Assembly (NCBI RefSeq): GCF_017826695.1
Contig: NZ_JAFFZW010000003.1
Location: forward strand, 558,001-622,000
Reading direction: 5' to 3'
Length of the DNA: 64,000 nucleotides
Origin: Pseudomonas alliivorans
GTDB taxonomy: Bacteria; Pseudomonadota; Gammaproteobacteria; Pseudomonadales; Pseudomonadaceae
The translations under genes and the position numbers were made by a program. A model generated the notes under the pieces. That model saw only the letters and a program-made list of their open reading frames with translations, was not told where the DNA came from and did not search any database. Of the stretch, positions 55,830 through 64,000 are shown piece by piece. Position 1 is the first letter of the stretch; each line of letters starts with the position of its first letter.

Positions 55830-57376
55830 TGGATTGCCTCCGCGATGTAGGCCGGAACGGTCAGCTCACCGGGCTTTCCCTTGAGCAGCTCAAACGCGGC
55901 TTCTGCCTTGTTTGCCAGCATGTATTCCAAGGGGGAGAGGGTTTTTCGTCCTGGGCCGAAGACGGTCTTGCAGGTTTCCTCGTTGTCGTTGTGCAACCCG
56001 ATTTCGAAGGTTGAACGGTCATTGTCTTTGTCGGCAAAAACTTGGGCATTGTCTGAAGCGAAATCGGCATAGTTTTCAACGCAGTTTTTCTGATAATCCT
56101 TGTCATTGTCTCGTATGGCCGCGACCCGAATTCCGAGCAGGTTAGCGAGCTCCATGTACCTTTTGAAGCTGGTGCCGCCAATGGAGATTATGTGGACATC
56201 ATCGACGTGCGGCAGACGCCCATTTGAGCATTGCTTGTAGAACTCTTCCACCAGGATGAATTCCGCATCACCTTCAACCAATATCACTTTCTTCGAAAGC
56301 GCGAACTCCAGGACGTTGTTGTCCGGAGCTTTCATGAAGAACTCTGCGGTGTCGGGTGATAGAGCTTTAAGTGAGCCAGCAACTGCATTCGGGCCGATCA
56401 AAAGGGCATGCCGGAGATCAAGCCTTGAGCAGATATGGCTGCTGTGAGTTGCGATGAAAAGCTGTGTGCTCTTGTTCTCCGCTAGCTTGGCGACGAGTGC
56501 TTTCATGGAGGAATGGCTGAGGTGGTTTTCAGGCTCCTCCAAGAGCATTACTTCCAACCCGCCTTGCTTGTGCTTGCTCAGCGCAAATTCAGTCTTGATG
56601 AAGCACTGCCTTCCTTTGCCGTGGTTCTCAAGCGGAATATTGTCTTCCGTGATTATTAGGTCAGTTTCCAGGTTAGACCGGACGCTACTCCGCACGTCAA
56701 ACTGATAAGCGGGTAGGTCAGCGTTGAGCGCGGCGAGATATTTTCCTGTAAACGCCTGCTTGCCTTGGCGATACAGGTTTTCAAGCTTGTACCGGTCTTC
56801 TACGGGTGCGTTGAAAGCGTACACGGCTCTGGTGTATTCACGAGATGCGTGGTCGCCATCAATGCGTGAACCGTCTAGCATCATGTGCTTAATGGGGCGG
56901 TTGAATGCTGCGTACGGCCTGCCGGCGAACGTCTCAAACCGCACTGCGTAATATTCGAATGGGAAGTTCGGTTGATCATCAGCCAAGATGGCTTGCACCG
57001 CTTCGCCATACTCGGCCATCACTGCAAGGATCATGCGCACGCCGTCAGTCTGGCGCTGGTGGGCGTTGTTGGTTCCATACAGGTTTTCGTCGTCACCTTC
57101 GTCTAGGAAAACGTCGACTATCAGCTCAGGTAGTTTCTCCAGGCTTTTCTCCCCTGCAAGGAAAGAGTTCACCGAATCCTTGTTGAGCAGTGCTTCTGCA
57201 CCCAGAGCTTCAATGCGGTTGCGGCTCCCACCGAGCGCGAGGTCTAGGGCAAGCAAAATACTGCTCTTTCCTGCCTCGTTGTTGCCGATCAACACATTCT
57301 TCCCAGCTTCGAAATCGAGTGTGAGAGATTTGAATTTCTTGAAATTCTGAATTACCACTTTCCTTATGGTGTGCAT
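55814..57376 (-). CDS. OLD-family ATPase/TOPRIM nuclease (GajA-like)
   Basis: 520 residues: ABC-type ATPase with Walker A in GNNEAGKSS (31-39), Walker B VMLLEEPENHLS and the D-loop/His switch FIATHSSHI, then a TOPRIM nuclease domain with VILVEGDAEFILVEEF and AAIRDNDKD. This is class 2 OLD. Followed directly by the UvrD-like gene. Length is close to GajA (about 578) but shorter. Confidence 0.85.
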   Translation of the reverse strand: MHTIRKVVIQNFKKFKSLTLDFEAGKNVLIGNNEAGKSSILLALDLALGGSRNRIEALGAEALLNKDSVNSFLAGEKSLEKLPELIVDVFLDEGDDENLYGTNNAHQRQTDGVRMILAVMAEYGEAVQAILADDQPNFPFEYYAVRFETFAGRPYAAFNRPIKHMMLDGSRIDGDHASREYTRAVYAFNAPVEDRYKLENLYRQGKQAFTGKYLAALNADLPAYQFDVRSSVRSNLETDLIITEDNIPLENHGKGRQCFIKTEFALSKHKQGGLEVMLLEEPENHLSHSSMKALVAKLAENKSTQLFIATHSSHICSRLDLRHALLIGPNAVAGSLKALSPDTAEFFMKAPDNNVLEFALSKKVILVEGDAEFILVEEFYKQCSNGRLPHVDDVHIISIGGTSFKRYMELANLLGIRVAAIRDNDKDYQKNCVENYADFASDNAQVFADKDNDRSTFEIGLHNDNEETCKTVFGPGRKTLSPLEYMLANKAEAAFELLKGKPGELTVPAYIAEAIQWINE

Positions 57377-57781
57377 GTCTATCCCTGAGCTGAAAAGTCA
57401 AAAAATGAGGGGGAGTCACCTGAATTATAGAGTCAGTTTGGTTACGGATTCATAGGTAACATTTGGCTATCTGTAAAGAAACCTATCGTTACGTGATGGC
57501 CTCGTCTACCGGTATTTATGTCTCCGAGGCGCCGCATGTTGCCTTCCGCATCTGCGTGCCATTGAGATGCTACTTCGAGAGTCAACCCTGCTTTAAGCGC
57601 AAGGCCGGTGGATACGACATCAGGCCTCGGAATGTTTGCATCCCCTGTTTCCGTGACGCCGCTGTCGAAATTGTAATCCCCGGCTAAGCGGGCTGACAGG
57701 CGCCTCCCCTCATCATCCTCATCGAGTCATCGCTCAAGCTCTCTGGCTTCATCGAGAGTCAACTCTTGGAGGACATGCACT
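57377..57781. other. Gene-free stretch upstream of the copper locus
   Basis: About 400 bases. Contains TAACA-N10-TGTAA at 57451-57470, which resembles but does not match the TTAC-N6-GTAA boxes seen before copR. The stretch must carry the promoters of the OLD operon and of the copper genes. An ORF of 74 codons here has no protein character. Confidence 0.45.
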
Positions 57782-57988
57782 ATGAAAGCTATCAACGTTG
57801 TGATTCTTACGTTCAGTTTGGCCCTATCGTCCCTAGCCTCAGCTGAAGGTGGCGGCGACCGTACAGCTGAACGCATGGAACGAGCCCGCGAGACTGCGAT
57901 GGCCTCTCGCAAGCCTGCCCCAGCAGCAACGCAGGAAGATATCGTCCAAGAAAAGATCGCGGACGAAAAGCGTCCACACCATTGCTGA
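57782..57988 (+). CDS. PtrA-like small secreted protein of the copper operon
   Basis: 68 residues: signal peptide (MKAINVVILTFSLALSSLAS then AEGGGDRTAERM) and a short charged mature part. The AEGGxDR start of the mature chain is that of proteins annotated as PtrA N-terminal domain, which occur in pseudomonad copper operons. GGAGG lies about 10 bases before the ATG. Copper-responsive role inferred. Confidence 0.65.
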   Translation: MKAINVVILTFSLALSSLASAEGGGDRTAERMERARETAMASRKPAPAATQEDIVQEKIADEKRPHHC

Positions 57989-58136
57989 GCCGACCAGCTT
58001 ACTGAAATGTAATCACCCCGTTTGCTGGCTTATGGCATCTTCCGATACATCAAGCGCACTAGCTCGTCTAGCGTTAGCCCTTGGGGGCACGCCCAGTGCG
58101 CACATCCAACATCCGACTGACGGGACATGAATCGGT

Positions 58137-59999
58137 ATGCAAGCCAAAACCTCTCGGCGCACCTTTGTGAAAGGACTCACCGCAGGCGGGATTCTCGGTG
58201 GTTTAGGCCTCTGGCATACCCCAATCTGGGCCGCTCCTAAACCGGGCGAGACCAATGTCTTATCAGGTACAAACTTTGACCTATTCATCGGAGAAACACC
58301 GGTAAATATCACTGGGAACTCCCGGACGGCCATGACCATAAACGGTGGTATTCCTGGGCCTCAGCTGCGCTGGCGTGAGGGGGATACTGTGACCTTGCGG
58401 GTCAAGAACCGCCTCAAGGATATGACTTCTATCCACTGGCACGGAATTATCCTTCCGGCGAACATGGACGGTGTGCCAGGCCTTAGCTTCCATGGAATTG
58501 AGCCTGATGGCACGTACGTCTATCAGTTCCAGGTCAAGCAGAACGGAACGTACTGGTATCACAGTCACTCCGGCTTCCAGGAGCAGGTCGGCGTATACGG
58601 CCCTCTGGTCATTGATGCCAAAGAGCCGGAGCCTTTTGAGTATGACCGCGACCTCGTGGTGATGCTTAGCGACTGGACGGATGAAAATCCTGCTTCGCTG
58701 ATGAAAACACTGAAGAAACAGGCGGATTACTACAACACCCATAAAAGAACAGTGGGTGACTTCATCAATGACGTGGCTGACAAAGGTTGGTCAGCGACCG
58801 TCGCTGATCGCAAGATGTGGGCTGAGATGAAGATGAACCCTACGGACATTGCGGACGTCAGTGGTGCGACGTACACCTACTTGATGAACGGACAGGCTCC
58901 GGACTCCAATTGGACTGGCACCTTCAAACCGGGCGAAAAGCTCAGGTTGAGGTTCATCAATGGTTCAGCCATGTCCTACTTTGATGTACGAATCCCAGGT
59001 TTGAAGATGACTGTTGTGGCCGCTGATGGCCAATACGTCAAACCGGTAAGCGTGGATGAGTTCAGGATCGCCACTGCCGAGACTTTCGATGTGATCGTCG
59101 AACCCACGCAAGAGGCCTACACACTGTTTGCGCAGTCGATGGATCGGTCGGGTTACGCCCGAGGCACCCTGGCTGTCCGGTCTGGCATGACTGCTCCTGT
59201 ACCTGCGCTAGACCCTCGACCTTTAGTCACCATGGCCGACATGGGTATGGCCGGTATGGATCACGGTGGTATGGCCGGCATGGGCGATATGGCTGGAATG
59301 GATCACAGCAAAATGGCCGGTATGGGAGACGACTCGATGCAGGGTATGTCAGGTATGGACGGCGGAGCTATGAAAGATAGCTCTGGTGCTATGCAAGGCA
59401 TGTCCGGTATGGACAGCATGCAGGGAATGGATCACAGCAAAATGGCAACGGGGGGCATGAGTGGCATGGGAGAAATGCAGTCGCACCCAGCCACAGAGTC
59501 CAACAATCCCCTCGTCGACATGCAAGCAATGTCGACCTCTCCAAAGCTCGATGATCCTGGCATGGGCCTTCGCGACAATGGTCGAAAGGTGCTGACGTAT
59601 TCTGATCTGAAAAGCACGTTTGAAGATCCAGATGGCCGTGAGCCAAGTCGCACCATTGAACTGCACTTGACCGGTCATATGGAGAAATTTTCCTGGTCTT
59701 TCAACGGCGTGAAGTTTTCAGACGCCGAGCCGGTAAAACTGAAGTACGGCGAGCGAGTTCGGTTCGTTCTCGTGAACGACACCATGATGACTCACCCCAT
59801 CCACCTGCATGGGATGTGGAGCGACCTTGAAGACGAAAACGGGCAATTCCTTGTCCGCAAACACACCATCGATATGCCGCCAGGATCAAAGCGTAGCTAC
59901 CGAGTGACTGCTGATGCGTTGGGACGCTGGGCCTATCACTGCCATCTCCTATACCACATGGAAATGGGCATGTTCCGTGAAGTGCGCGTGGAGGAATAA
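58137..59999 (+). CDS. copA: Periplasmic multicopper oxidase CopA
   Basis: 620 residues with a twin-arginine signal (SRRTFVKG, Arg7-Arg8) and the four copper sites: HWHGI, HSHSG near 140, HPIHLHGMW and [13 protein letters not shown] at the end. Between, residues about 365-450, is a Met/His-rich block ([12 protein letters not shown] type repeats) that stores Cu(I). Oxidises/sequesters periplasmic copper. First structural gene of copABCD. Confidence 0.95.
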   Translation: MQAKTSRRTFVKGLTAGGILGGLGLWHTPIWAAPKPGETNVLSGTNFDLFIGETPVNITGNSRTAMTINGGIPGPQLRWREGDTVTLRVKNRLKDMTSIHWHGIILPANMDGVPGLSFHGIEPDGTYVYQFQVKQNGTYWYHSHSGFQEQVGVYGPLVIDAKEPEPFEYDRDLVVMLSDWTDENPASLMKTLKKQADYYNTHKRTVGDFINDVADKGWSATVADRKMWAEMKMNPTDIADVSGATYTYLMNGQAPDSNWTGTFKPGEKLRLRFINGSAMSYFDVRIPGLKMTVVAADGQYVKPVSVDEFRIATAETFDVIVEPTQEAYTLFAQSMDRSGYARGTLAVRSGMTAPVPALDPRPLVTMADMGMAGMDHGGMAGMGDMAGMDHSKMAGMGDDSMQGMSGMDGGAMKDSSGAMQGMSGMDSMQGMDHSKMATGGMSGMGEMQSHPATESNNPLVDMQAMSTSPKLDDPGMGLRDNGRKVLTYSDLKSTFEDPDGREPSRTIELHLTGHMEKFSWSFNGVKFSDAEPVKLKYGERVRFVLVNDTMMTHPIHLHGMWSDLEDENGQFLVRKHTIDMPPGSKRSYRVTADALGRWAYHCHLLYHMEMGMFREVRVEE

Positions 60000-60009
60000 G
60001 GAGATGGCT

Positions 60010-60981
60010 ATGAGTAATTTCTTAAGCGGGACTCGCATGCACTCAGCTGTGCTCACGGTCGCTCTCACTGCTGTTGTTGCCTTGCCGGCAGCTGCTGAGT
60101 CTACTGGGCAGATGCAGGGTATGGATCAGGGCCAGATGCGGGGTATGGATCACAGCCAAATGCAGGGCATGGATCACAGCCAAATGCAGGGCATGGATCA
60201 CAGCCAAATGCAGAGTATGGATCACAGCAAAATGGAGGGTATGCAGCCCGCCAAGCAGCCACAAACTCAAAGTCGGACTCCGATACCACCACTGACAGAT
60301 GCTGACAGAGCCGCAGTTTATAACGCCCCTGGTGGTCACGAAGTCCATGACAGTGCTCTCAACTCATTTTTTATATTTGAGAAGCTGGAATGGCAGGATG
60401 CTGACGATGGAAGCGCGCTGAACTGGGAAGCCCAGGGTTGGATAGGGGGAGATGTTGATCGGCTTTGGTTGCGCACCGAAGGGGAGCGCACCAATGGGAA
60501 GACTGAAGAAGCTGAGGTTCACGCTCTATGGGGACACGCCATCAGCCCTTGGTGGGATCTGGTCGGCGGGGTTCGTCAAGACTTCAAACCAGGCGACCCT
60601 CAGACGTGGGCTGCTTTCGGTATCCAAGGCTTGGCTCTCTACAATTTCGAGGCCAAAGCGACTGCTTATCTCGGGGAAGGTGGCCAGACCGCTGCTCGGC
60701 TGGAAGGGGACTACGACATTCTCCTTACCAACAAGCTGATATTGCAACCGACGGCAGAATTCAATTTTTACGGAAAAAACGATCCCCAGCGTGGAGTGGG
60801 TTCGGGGCTGTCTGAAAGTGAAGTTGGTTTGCGGCTCAGATACGAAATCCGTCCGCAGTTTGCACCCTACGTCGGTGTGACTTGGAATCGGTCTTATGGA
60901 AAAACCGCAGACTATGCCCGCGAGGAAGGTGAAGACAATAGCGAAGCACGCCTAGTGGTCGGCGTCCGAGTTTGGTTCTAA
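60010..60981 (+). CDS. copB: Outer-membrane copper resistance protein CopB
   Basis: 323 residues from the ATG at 60010, six bases after AAGGAG (an ATG at 60004 abuts it too closely). Signal peptide, then an octapeptide repeat (GMDHSQMQ type, about six units, 60111-60243) that binds copper, then a beta-barrel domain ending LVVGVRVWF, the aromatic-terminal signature of outer-membrane proteins. Confidence 0.93.
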   Translation: MSNFLSGTRMHSAVLTVALTAVVALPAAAESTGQMQGMDQGQMRGMDHSQMQGMDHSQMQGMDHSQMQSMDHSKMEGMQPAKQPQTQSRTPIPPLTDADRAAVYNAPGGHEVHDSALNSFFIFEKLEWQDADDGSALNWEAQGWIGGDVDRLWLRTEGERTNGKTEEAEVHALWGHAISPWWDLVGGVRQDFKPGDPQTWAAFGIQGLALYNFEAKATAYLGEGGQTAARLEGDYDILLTNKLILQPTAEFNFYGKNDPQRGVGSGLSESEVGLRLRYEIRPQFAPYVGVTWNRSYGKTADYAREEGEDNSEARLVVGVRVWF

Positions 60982-61049
60982 TCGAAGTTAGCGTCACCCA
61001 ATAATTATCTCACCTCATTACAACAGCTTCGTGCTGTGAGGAGCCTTGC

Positions 61050-61433
61050 ATGTCCGTTTTCAAATCCTGTGTTGTGGCAGTTGCTCTTTCATCCAGCTTA
61101 CTGCTCAGTGCAGTTGCCCAAGCCCACCCGAAGCTGCTGTCTTCAACTCCTGCTGAAGGTGAGAGCGGCCAAGCTCCGGCAAAGATTGAGCTGCACTTTT
61201 CTGAAAACTTGGTCACTCAGTTTTCCGGAGCCAAGTTGATCATGACCGACATGCCTGGCATGCCTAATTCACCTATGGGTGTGAAGGCGAGCGTGGCCGG
61301 CGGCGGTGATCCCAAAACGATGGTCGTAACTCCTGCCACCCCTCTCACAACTGGCACCTATAAAGTGGAGTGGCGAGCCGTTTCGTCCGACACCCACCCG
61401 ATCACCGGCGCCGTAACTTTCAAAGTGAAATAA
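61050..61433 (+). CDS. copC: Periplasmic copper-binding protein CopC
   Basis: 127 residues with signal peptide ending SAVAQA, then mature [14 protein letters not shown]-terminal His of the mature protein and DTHPITG near the end are the Cu(II) ligands; the [13 protein letters not shown] loop is the Cu(I) site. Two bases separate it from copD. Confidence 0.94.
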   Translation: MSVFKSCVVAVALSSSLLLSAVAQAHPKLLSSTPAEGESGQAPAKIELHFSENLVTQFSGAKLIMTDMPGMPNSPMGVKASVAGGGDPKTMVVTPATPLTTGTYKVEWRAVSSDTHPITGAVTFKVK

Positions 61434-61435
61434 GC

Positions 61436-62371
61436 ATGAGCGACTCTTTGAATGTAGTGCTGCGCCTCGCGCTCTACCTGGATCTAATGCTCCTGTTCGG
61501 ACTCGCGGTCTTTGGGCTATACAGTCTTCGGGGGAAGGAACGAGCATCGGGAACAGTTCTGCATTTTGGGTCGCTACTCCCTGGCATTGCCGCAGTAGGT
61601 ATGCTTTTGTCTCTAGCCGCCTTTGTCGTTATGACAAAAAATATGAGCGGTGCCTCCGACTGGGCAGAGCTTCGGCCCCACCTGGAAATGATGCTGTACG
61701 AGACAGAAGTCGGCTACAGCTGGCTTACACGCATGATCTCGCTCGCGGTGGTGATTTTCTTCGGAAGCCAGAGTAAGCGATGGCCAACAGGCAGTCTCTG
61801 GATCGCTACTTTGGCGGGTAGCATCGCGTTGGCCACGCTCCCGTGGACAGGTCACGGGGCGATGGACGAAGGGGTGCGACGGTTTTGGCACTTTGCGGCT
61901 GATATTCTGCATCTACTAGCCGCTGGCGGATGGATAGGAGCTCTCGCGGCGTTCGGCCTGATGTTGAGCATCAGGAGGTCTAATTCGGAGCAACTCGTAC
62001 GAGTGCTGTCACGAGCGCTCAAGGGCTTCGAGACAGCAGGCGCGTTCATTGTTGGTACGATCATAGTCACGGGTATCGCTAACTATCTTTTCATCGTCGG
62101 GCCGACATTGTTAGACGTCGTGACCAGTACCTATGGCATCCTTCTGCTCGTTAAAATCCTGCTTTTTGGATGCATGATTGGGCTGGCAACCCTCAATCGT
62201 TTTTACCTGAGCCCTTCACTCGAACGCTCTGTGGAGGCCGGTGAATATTCCCTGGCAGCAACTGCTTTGAGAAAAAGCGTAGTTATTGAGTCAACCTGTG
62301 CGGTTGTCATCGTCTGCTTGGTGGCATGGCTAGGGACATTGAGTCCTTCAATCGATATGGCTCAAGGGTGA
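61436..62371 (+). CDS. copD: Inner-membrane copper protein CopD
   Basis: 311 residues, eight or so membrane helices. WTGHGAM and [20 protein letters not shown] carry the conserved histidines of CopD. Thought to take copper from CopC into the cytoplasm. Two-base gap after copC. Typical length. Confidence 0.93.
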   Translation: MSDSLNVVLRLALYLDLMLLFGLAVFGLYSLRGKERASGTVLHFGSLLPGIAAVGMLLSLAAFVVMTKNMSGASDWAELRPHLEMMLYETEVGYSWLTRMISLAVVIFFGSQSKRWPTGSLWIATLAGSIALATLPWTGHGAMDEGVRRFWHFAADILHLLAAGGWIGALAAFGLMLSIRRSNSEQLVRVLSRALKGFETAGAFIVGTIIVTGIANYLFIVGPTLLDVVTSTYGILLLVKILLFGCMIGLATLNRFYLSPSLERSVEAGEYSLAATALRKSVVIESTCAVVIVCLVAWLGTLSPSIDMAQG

Positions 62372-62421
62372 GCTAGCAGCTAGATCTGAGCGAGCCCGAA
62401 GCCGCTCAGATCCGAGCCTAA

Positions 62422-62868
62422 CTATCGGCTGACGGGGTAGTCAGCAACCACTTCTTGCGCTCCTGCCTTGGTAACCCCCAGGACTTGATAAGGTTGACGG
62501 TTCTGGCCGTAGTCCATGCCGGGAGAACCTGCGGGCATACCTGGCACTGCGATTCCTGCGAGGTCGGAGCGACCACTCAGCTTCTTGATTTCATCAGCTG
62601 GCACATGTCCCTCTACAAACTTGCCGTCGATAACACCCGTATGGCACGACGCTAGTCCCTGCGGCACTCCCAGGCTCTGCTTGATAGCACTCATATTACC
62701 TTCGACGTGGTCTACCACCTTAAATCCGTTTGATTCAAGGTGCTTGACCCATTCCTTGCAGCAGCCGCAATTCGCGTCACGATGCACGTCAATTGTGAGC
62801 GGCTCAGCGGCCTGTGCGATACCACACATCACCAACCCCATAGCGACCAAAAGCTTTCGTTTGGACAT
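62422..62868 (-). CDS. DUF411 metal-binding protein (CopG-like)
   Basis: 148 residues from the ATG at 62868 (GAGGTG seven bases upstream). Signal peptide, then HRDANCGCCKEWVKHLESNG, the DUF411 copper motif, and ASCHTGVIDGKFVEGHVPAD. Periplasmic copper protein; divergent from copR, with a cop-box-like site in between. Convergent with copD. Confidence 0.82.
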   Translation of the reverse strand: MSKRKLLVAMGLVMCGIAQAAEPLTIDVHRDANCGCCKEWVKHLESNGFKVVDHVEGNMSAIKQSLGVPQGLASCHTGVIDGKFVEGHVPADEIKKLSGRSDLAGIAVPGMPAGSPGMDYGQNRQPYQVLGVTKAGAQEVVADYPVSR

Positions 62869-62966
62869 CTCAATGCACCTCATCACGTTTTAGTACGGTC
62901 ACTCTGTATGCCTTTGGCATCCGCACCCTCTGGCAGGTAGGTTAAGCGCAAAAAATCAGATCGCGA

Positions 62967-62980
62967 TTACATTTTTGTAA
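62967..62980. promoter_or_regulatory. Cop-box-like site upstream of the DUF411 gene
   Basis: TTAC-ATTTTT-GTAA, an interrupted inverted repeat about 100 bases before the DUF411 start. A second copy stands before copR. CopR boxes of P. syringae and CusR boxes are of this general shape; the match is by pattern only. Confidence 0.6.
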
Positions 62981-63052
62981 GCCGCCCGCTAGCCGCTGTC
63001 ACCGTAAGCCGGCCTATCGTAACTGGGAGGTATGTGTTGGCTGTTGAGCCAA

Positions 63053-63066
63053 TTACATTTACGTAA
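63053..63066. promoter_or_regulatory. Cop-box-like site upstream of copR
   Basis: TTAC-ATTTAC-GTAA, 60 bases before the copR ATG, same spacing and half-sites as the 62967 copy and 86 bases from it. Suggests CopR autoregulation and shared control of the divergent DUF411 gene. Confidence 0.6.
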
Positions 63067-63126
63067 GCTTGCGCACAGTTGCCAGATTGGTAGCACACTA
63101 GAACACCGTAGAACCGGAGCCCGTTG

Positions 63127-63810
63127 ATGAAACTCTTGGTCGCAGAAGATGAACCTAAAATCGGCATGTACTTACAGCAGGGCCTCGTGGAGGCAGGCTT
63201 CAGTGTCGACCGAGTCATGACGGGGACAGAGGCGCTACATCAAGCGCTGAGCGAGACCTACGATCTCCTGATTCTGGACGTGATGATGCCGGGCGTCGAT
63301 GGCTGGGAAGTCATTCGGGGTGTACGTGCATCCGGTAGCCCAGTCCCCGTGCTCTTCCTAACGGCCAGGGATGGAGTCGATGATCGGGTCAAAGGGTTAG
63401 AGTTGGGCGCGGACGACTATCTCGTTAAACCCTTCGCATTTTCCGAACTACTAGCCCGCGTCAGAAGCTTGCTTCGCCGTGGCTCCGCCGTACCCAACCA
63501 GACATCTATCAGGATCGGAGATCTGGAAGTCGACCTGCTAAAGCGCCGGGCCTCACGCTCAGGTCGTCGCATTGACCTTACCGCGAAGGAATTCTCGCTT
63601 TTGGAACTCCTTATGCGCCGTAGAGGGGAGGTCTTGCCGAAATCACTGATCGCATCGCAGGTCTGGGATATGAACTTCGACAGTGATACCAATGTAATCG
63701 AAGTCGCGATTCGCCGCCTCAGGGCCAAAATCGACGATGATTTCGACACCAAGCTGATTCAGACCACGAGGGGAATGGGCTACATGCTAGACGCTCCAGA
63801 CTCCGAATGA
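63127..63810 (+). CDS. copR: Copper-responsive OmpR-type response regulator CopR
   Basis: 227 residues: receiver domain with phospho-Asp51 ([16 protein letters not shown]) and OmpR winged helix ([20 protein letters not shown], then [20 protein letters not shown]). Activates cop promoters on copper signal from CopS. The ATG overlaps TTGATG; ATGA overlap with copS. Confidence 0.94.
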   Translation: MKLLVAEDEPKIGMYLQQGLVEAGFSVDRVMTGTEALHQALSETYDLLILDVMMPGVDGWEVIRGVRASGSPVPVLFLTARDGVDDRVKGLELGADDYLVKPFAFSELLARVRSLLRRGSAVPNQTSIRIGDLEVDLLKRRASRSGRRIDLTAKEFSLLELLMRRRGEVLPKSLIASQVWDMNFDSDTNVIEVAIRRLRAKIDDDFDTKLIQTTRGMGYMLDAPDSE

Positions 63811-64000
63811 AGCGAGCATCTCTTACACGTCGTTTGAGCATGATGTTCGTCTGTGCTGTGGTTGCCGTGCTGGTTGTAGCTGGCTTTACCTTCGATGCGT
63901 TCAGTCGTCATCACTTCAAAGGCCTCGACCGTCAACTCATGCTCGAAAAGCTCGAATCCATTCGGCAAATCATGGATGGCGAAGCTGGCTCCGTAGACTC
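63807..64000 (+). CDS. copS: Copper sensor histidine kinase CopS, N-terminal part
   Basis: Begins with an ATGA overlap with copR and runs off the window edge. The visible 64 residues hold a basic start ([14 protein letters not shown]) and one membrane helix ([17 protein letters not shown]), as at the N-terminus of a CusS/CopS-type kinase. Rest outside the window. Confidence 0.9.
   Translation, partial: MKRASLTRRLSMMFVCAVVAVLVVAGFTFDAFSRHHFKGLDRQLMLEKLESIRQIMDGEAGSVD

Noticed and set aside
57463..57687. 74-codon ORF before the copper operon
   Set aside because: No ribosome site, poor composition, and no domain.
60111..60243. CRISPR-like short repeats
   Set aside because: The 24-base periodicity is the coding for the CopB octapeptide repeat; there are no spacers.

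Overview
The window looks like a chromosomal segment of a Pseudomonas of the P. syringae group. The evidence is GC-rich codon use, a complete aminoarabinose (arn) operon ending in ugd, a galactose dehydrogenase nearly identical to the pseudomonad Gal as I remember it, a second-type chemotaxis cluster, a Pseudomonas REP element, and a P. syringae-type copABCD-copRS copper locus. This is inferred from protein content; I could not run a search.

Layout. 0-9 kb: arnBCADTEF-ugd, one leftward operon with start/stop overlaps, for L-Ara4N modification of lipid A. 9.7-13.5 kb: secreted M20 dipeptidase, DeoR regulator and galactose dehydrogenase. 13.6-22.3 kb: leftward chemotaxis operon (MCP, cheY, STAS, cheA, MCP, cheW, cheR, cheD, cheB). 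22.5-24.3 kb: housekeeping singletons (VOC, HIT-like, YcaC-like). 24.5-25.8 kb: phage-like zinc protein and HTH regulator around a large palindromic operator.

Accessory region. From 25.86 kb to 37.85 kb lies an AT-richer island bounded by two fragments of the same CAT-anticodon tRNA. It holds a broken tyrosine integrase, a replication-initiator-like gene, a TraK-like gene, an RP4-type oriT, a frameshifted traJ, and cargo: a convergent sce7726-type nuclease, an overlapping GNAT / ImmA-IrrE / beta-protein operon, an NYN-LOTUS protein and a membrane coiled-coil protein. It reads as a decayed integrative mobilizable element. To its right (38-45.8 kb) is a defence-like stretch: a two-gene CBASS (Cap15-like effector plus CD-NTase), two tiny paired genes, unknown proteins and a DUF3800/DUF6998 pair.

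45.9-52.4 kb: arsenic island with divergent arsN2 and LMW-phosphatase-arsR-arsB-arsC-arsH-arsC-arsO, a decayed MFS gene and arsN1, with three 16-bp-spaced repeats as probable ArsR operator. 52.5-57.4 kb: XRE regulator, three unknown small genes, and an OLD nuclease plus short UvrD helicase pair (Gabija-like). 57.8-64 kb: PtrA-like protein, copA, copB, copC, copD, a DUF411 protein, then copR and the start of copS, with two TTAC-N6-GTAA boxes before the divergent DUF411 gene and copR.

The strongest candidates for something undescribed are the GNAT/ImmA-IrrE/beta-protein operon facing the sce7726 nuclease, the DUF3800/DUF6998 pair, and the short OLD/UvrD pair. The oriT with its frameshifted TraJ is the clearest structural find.
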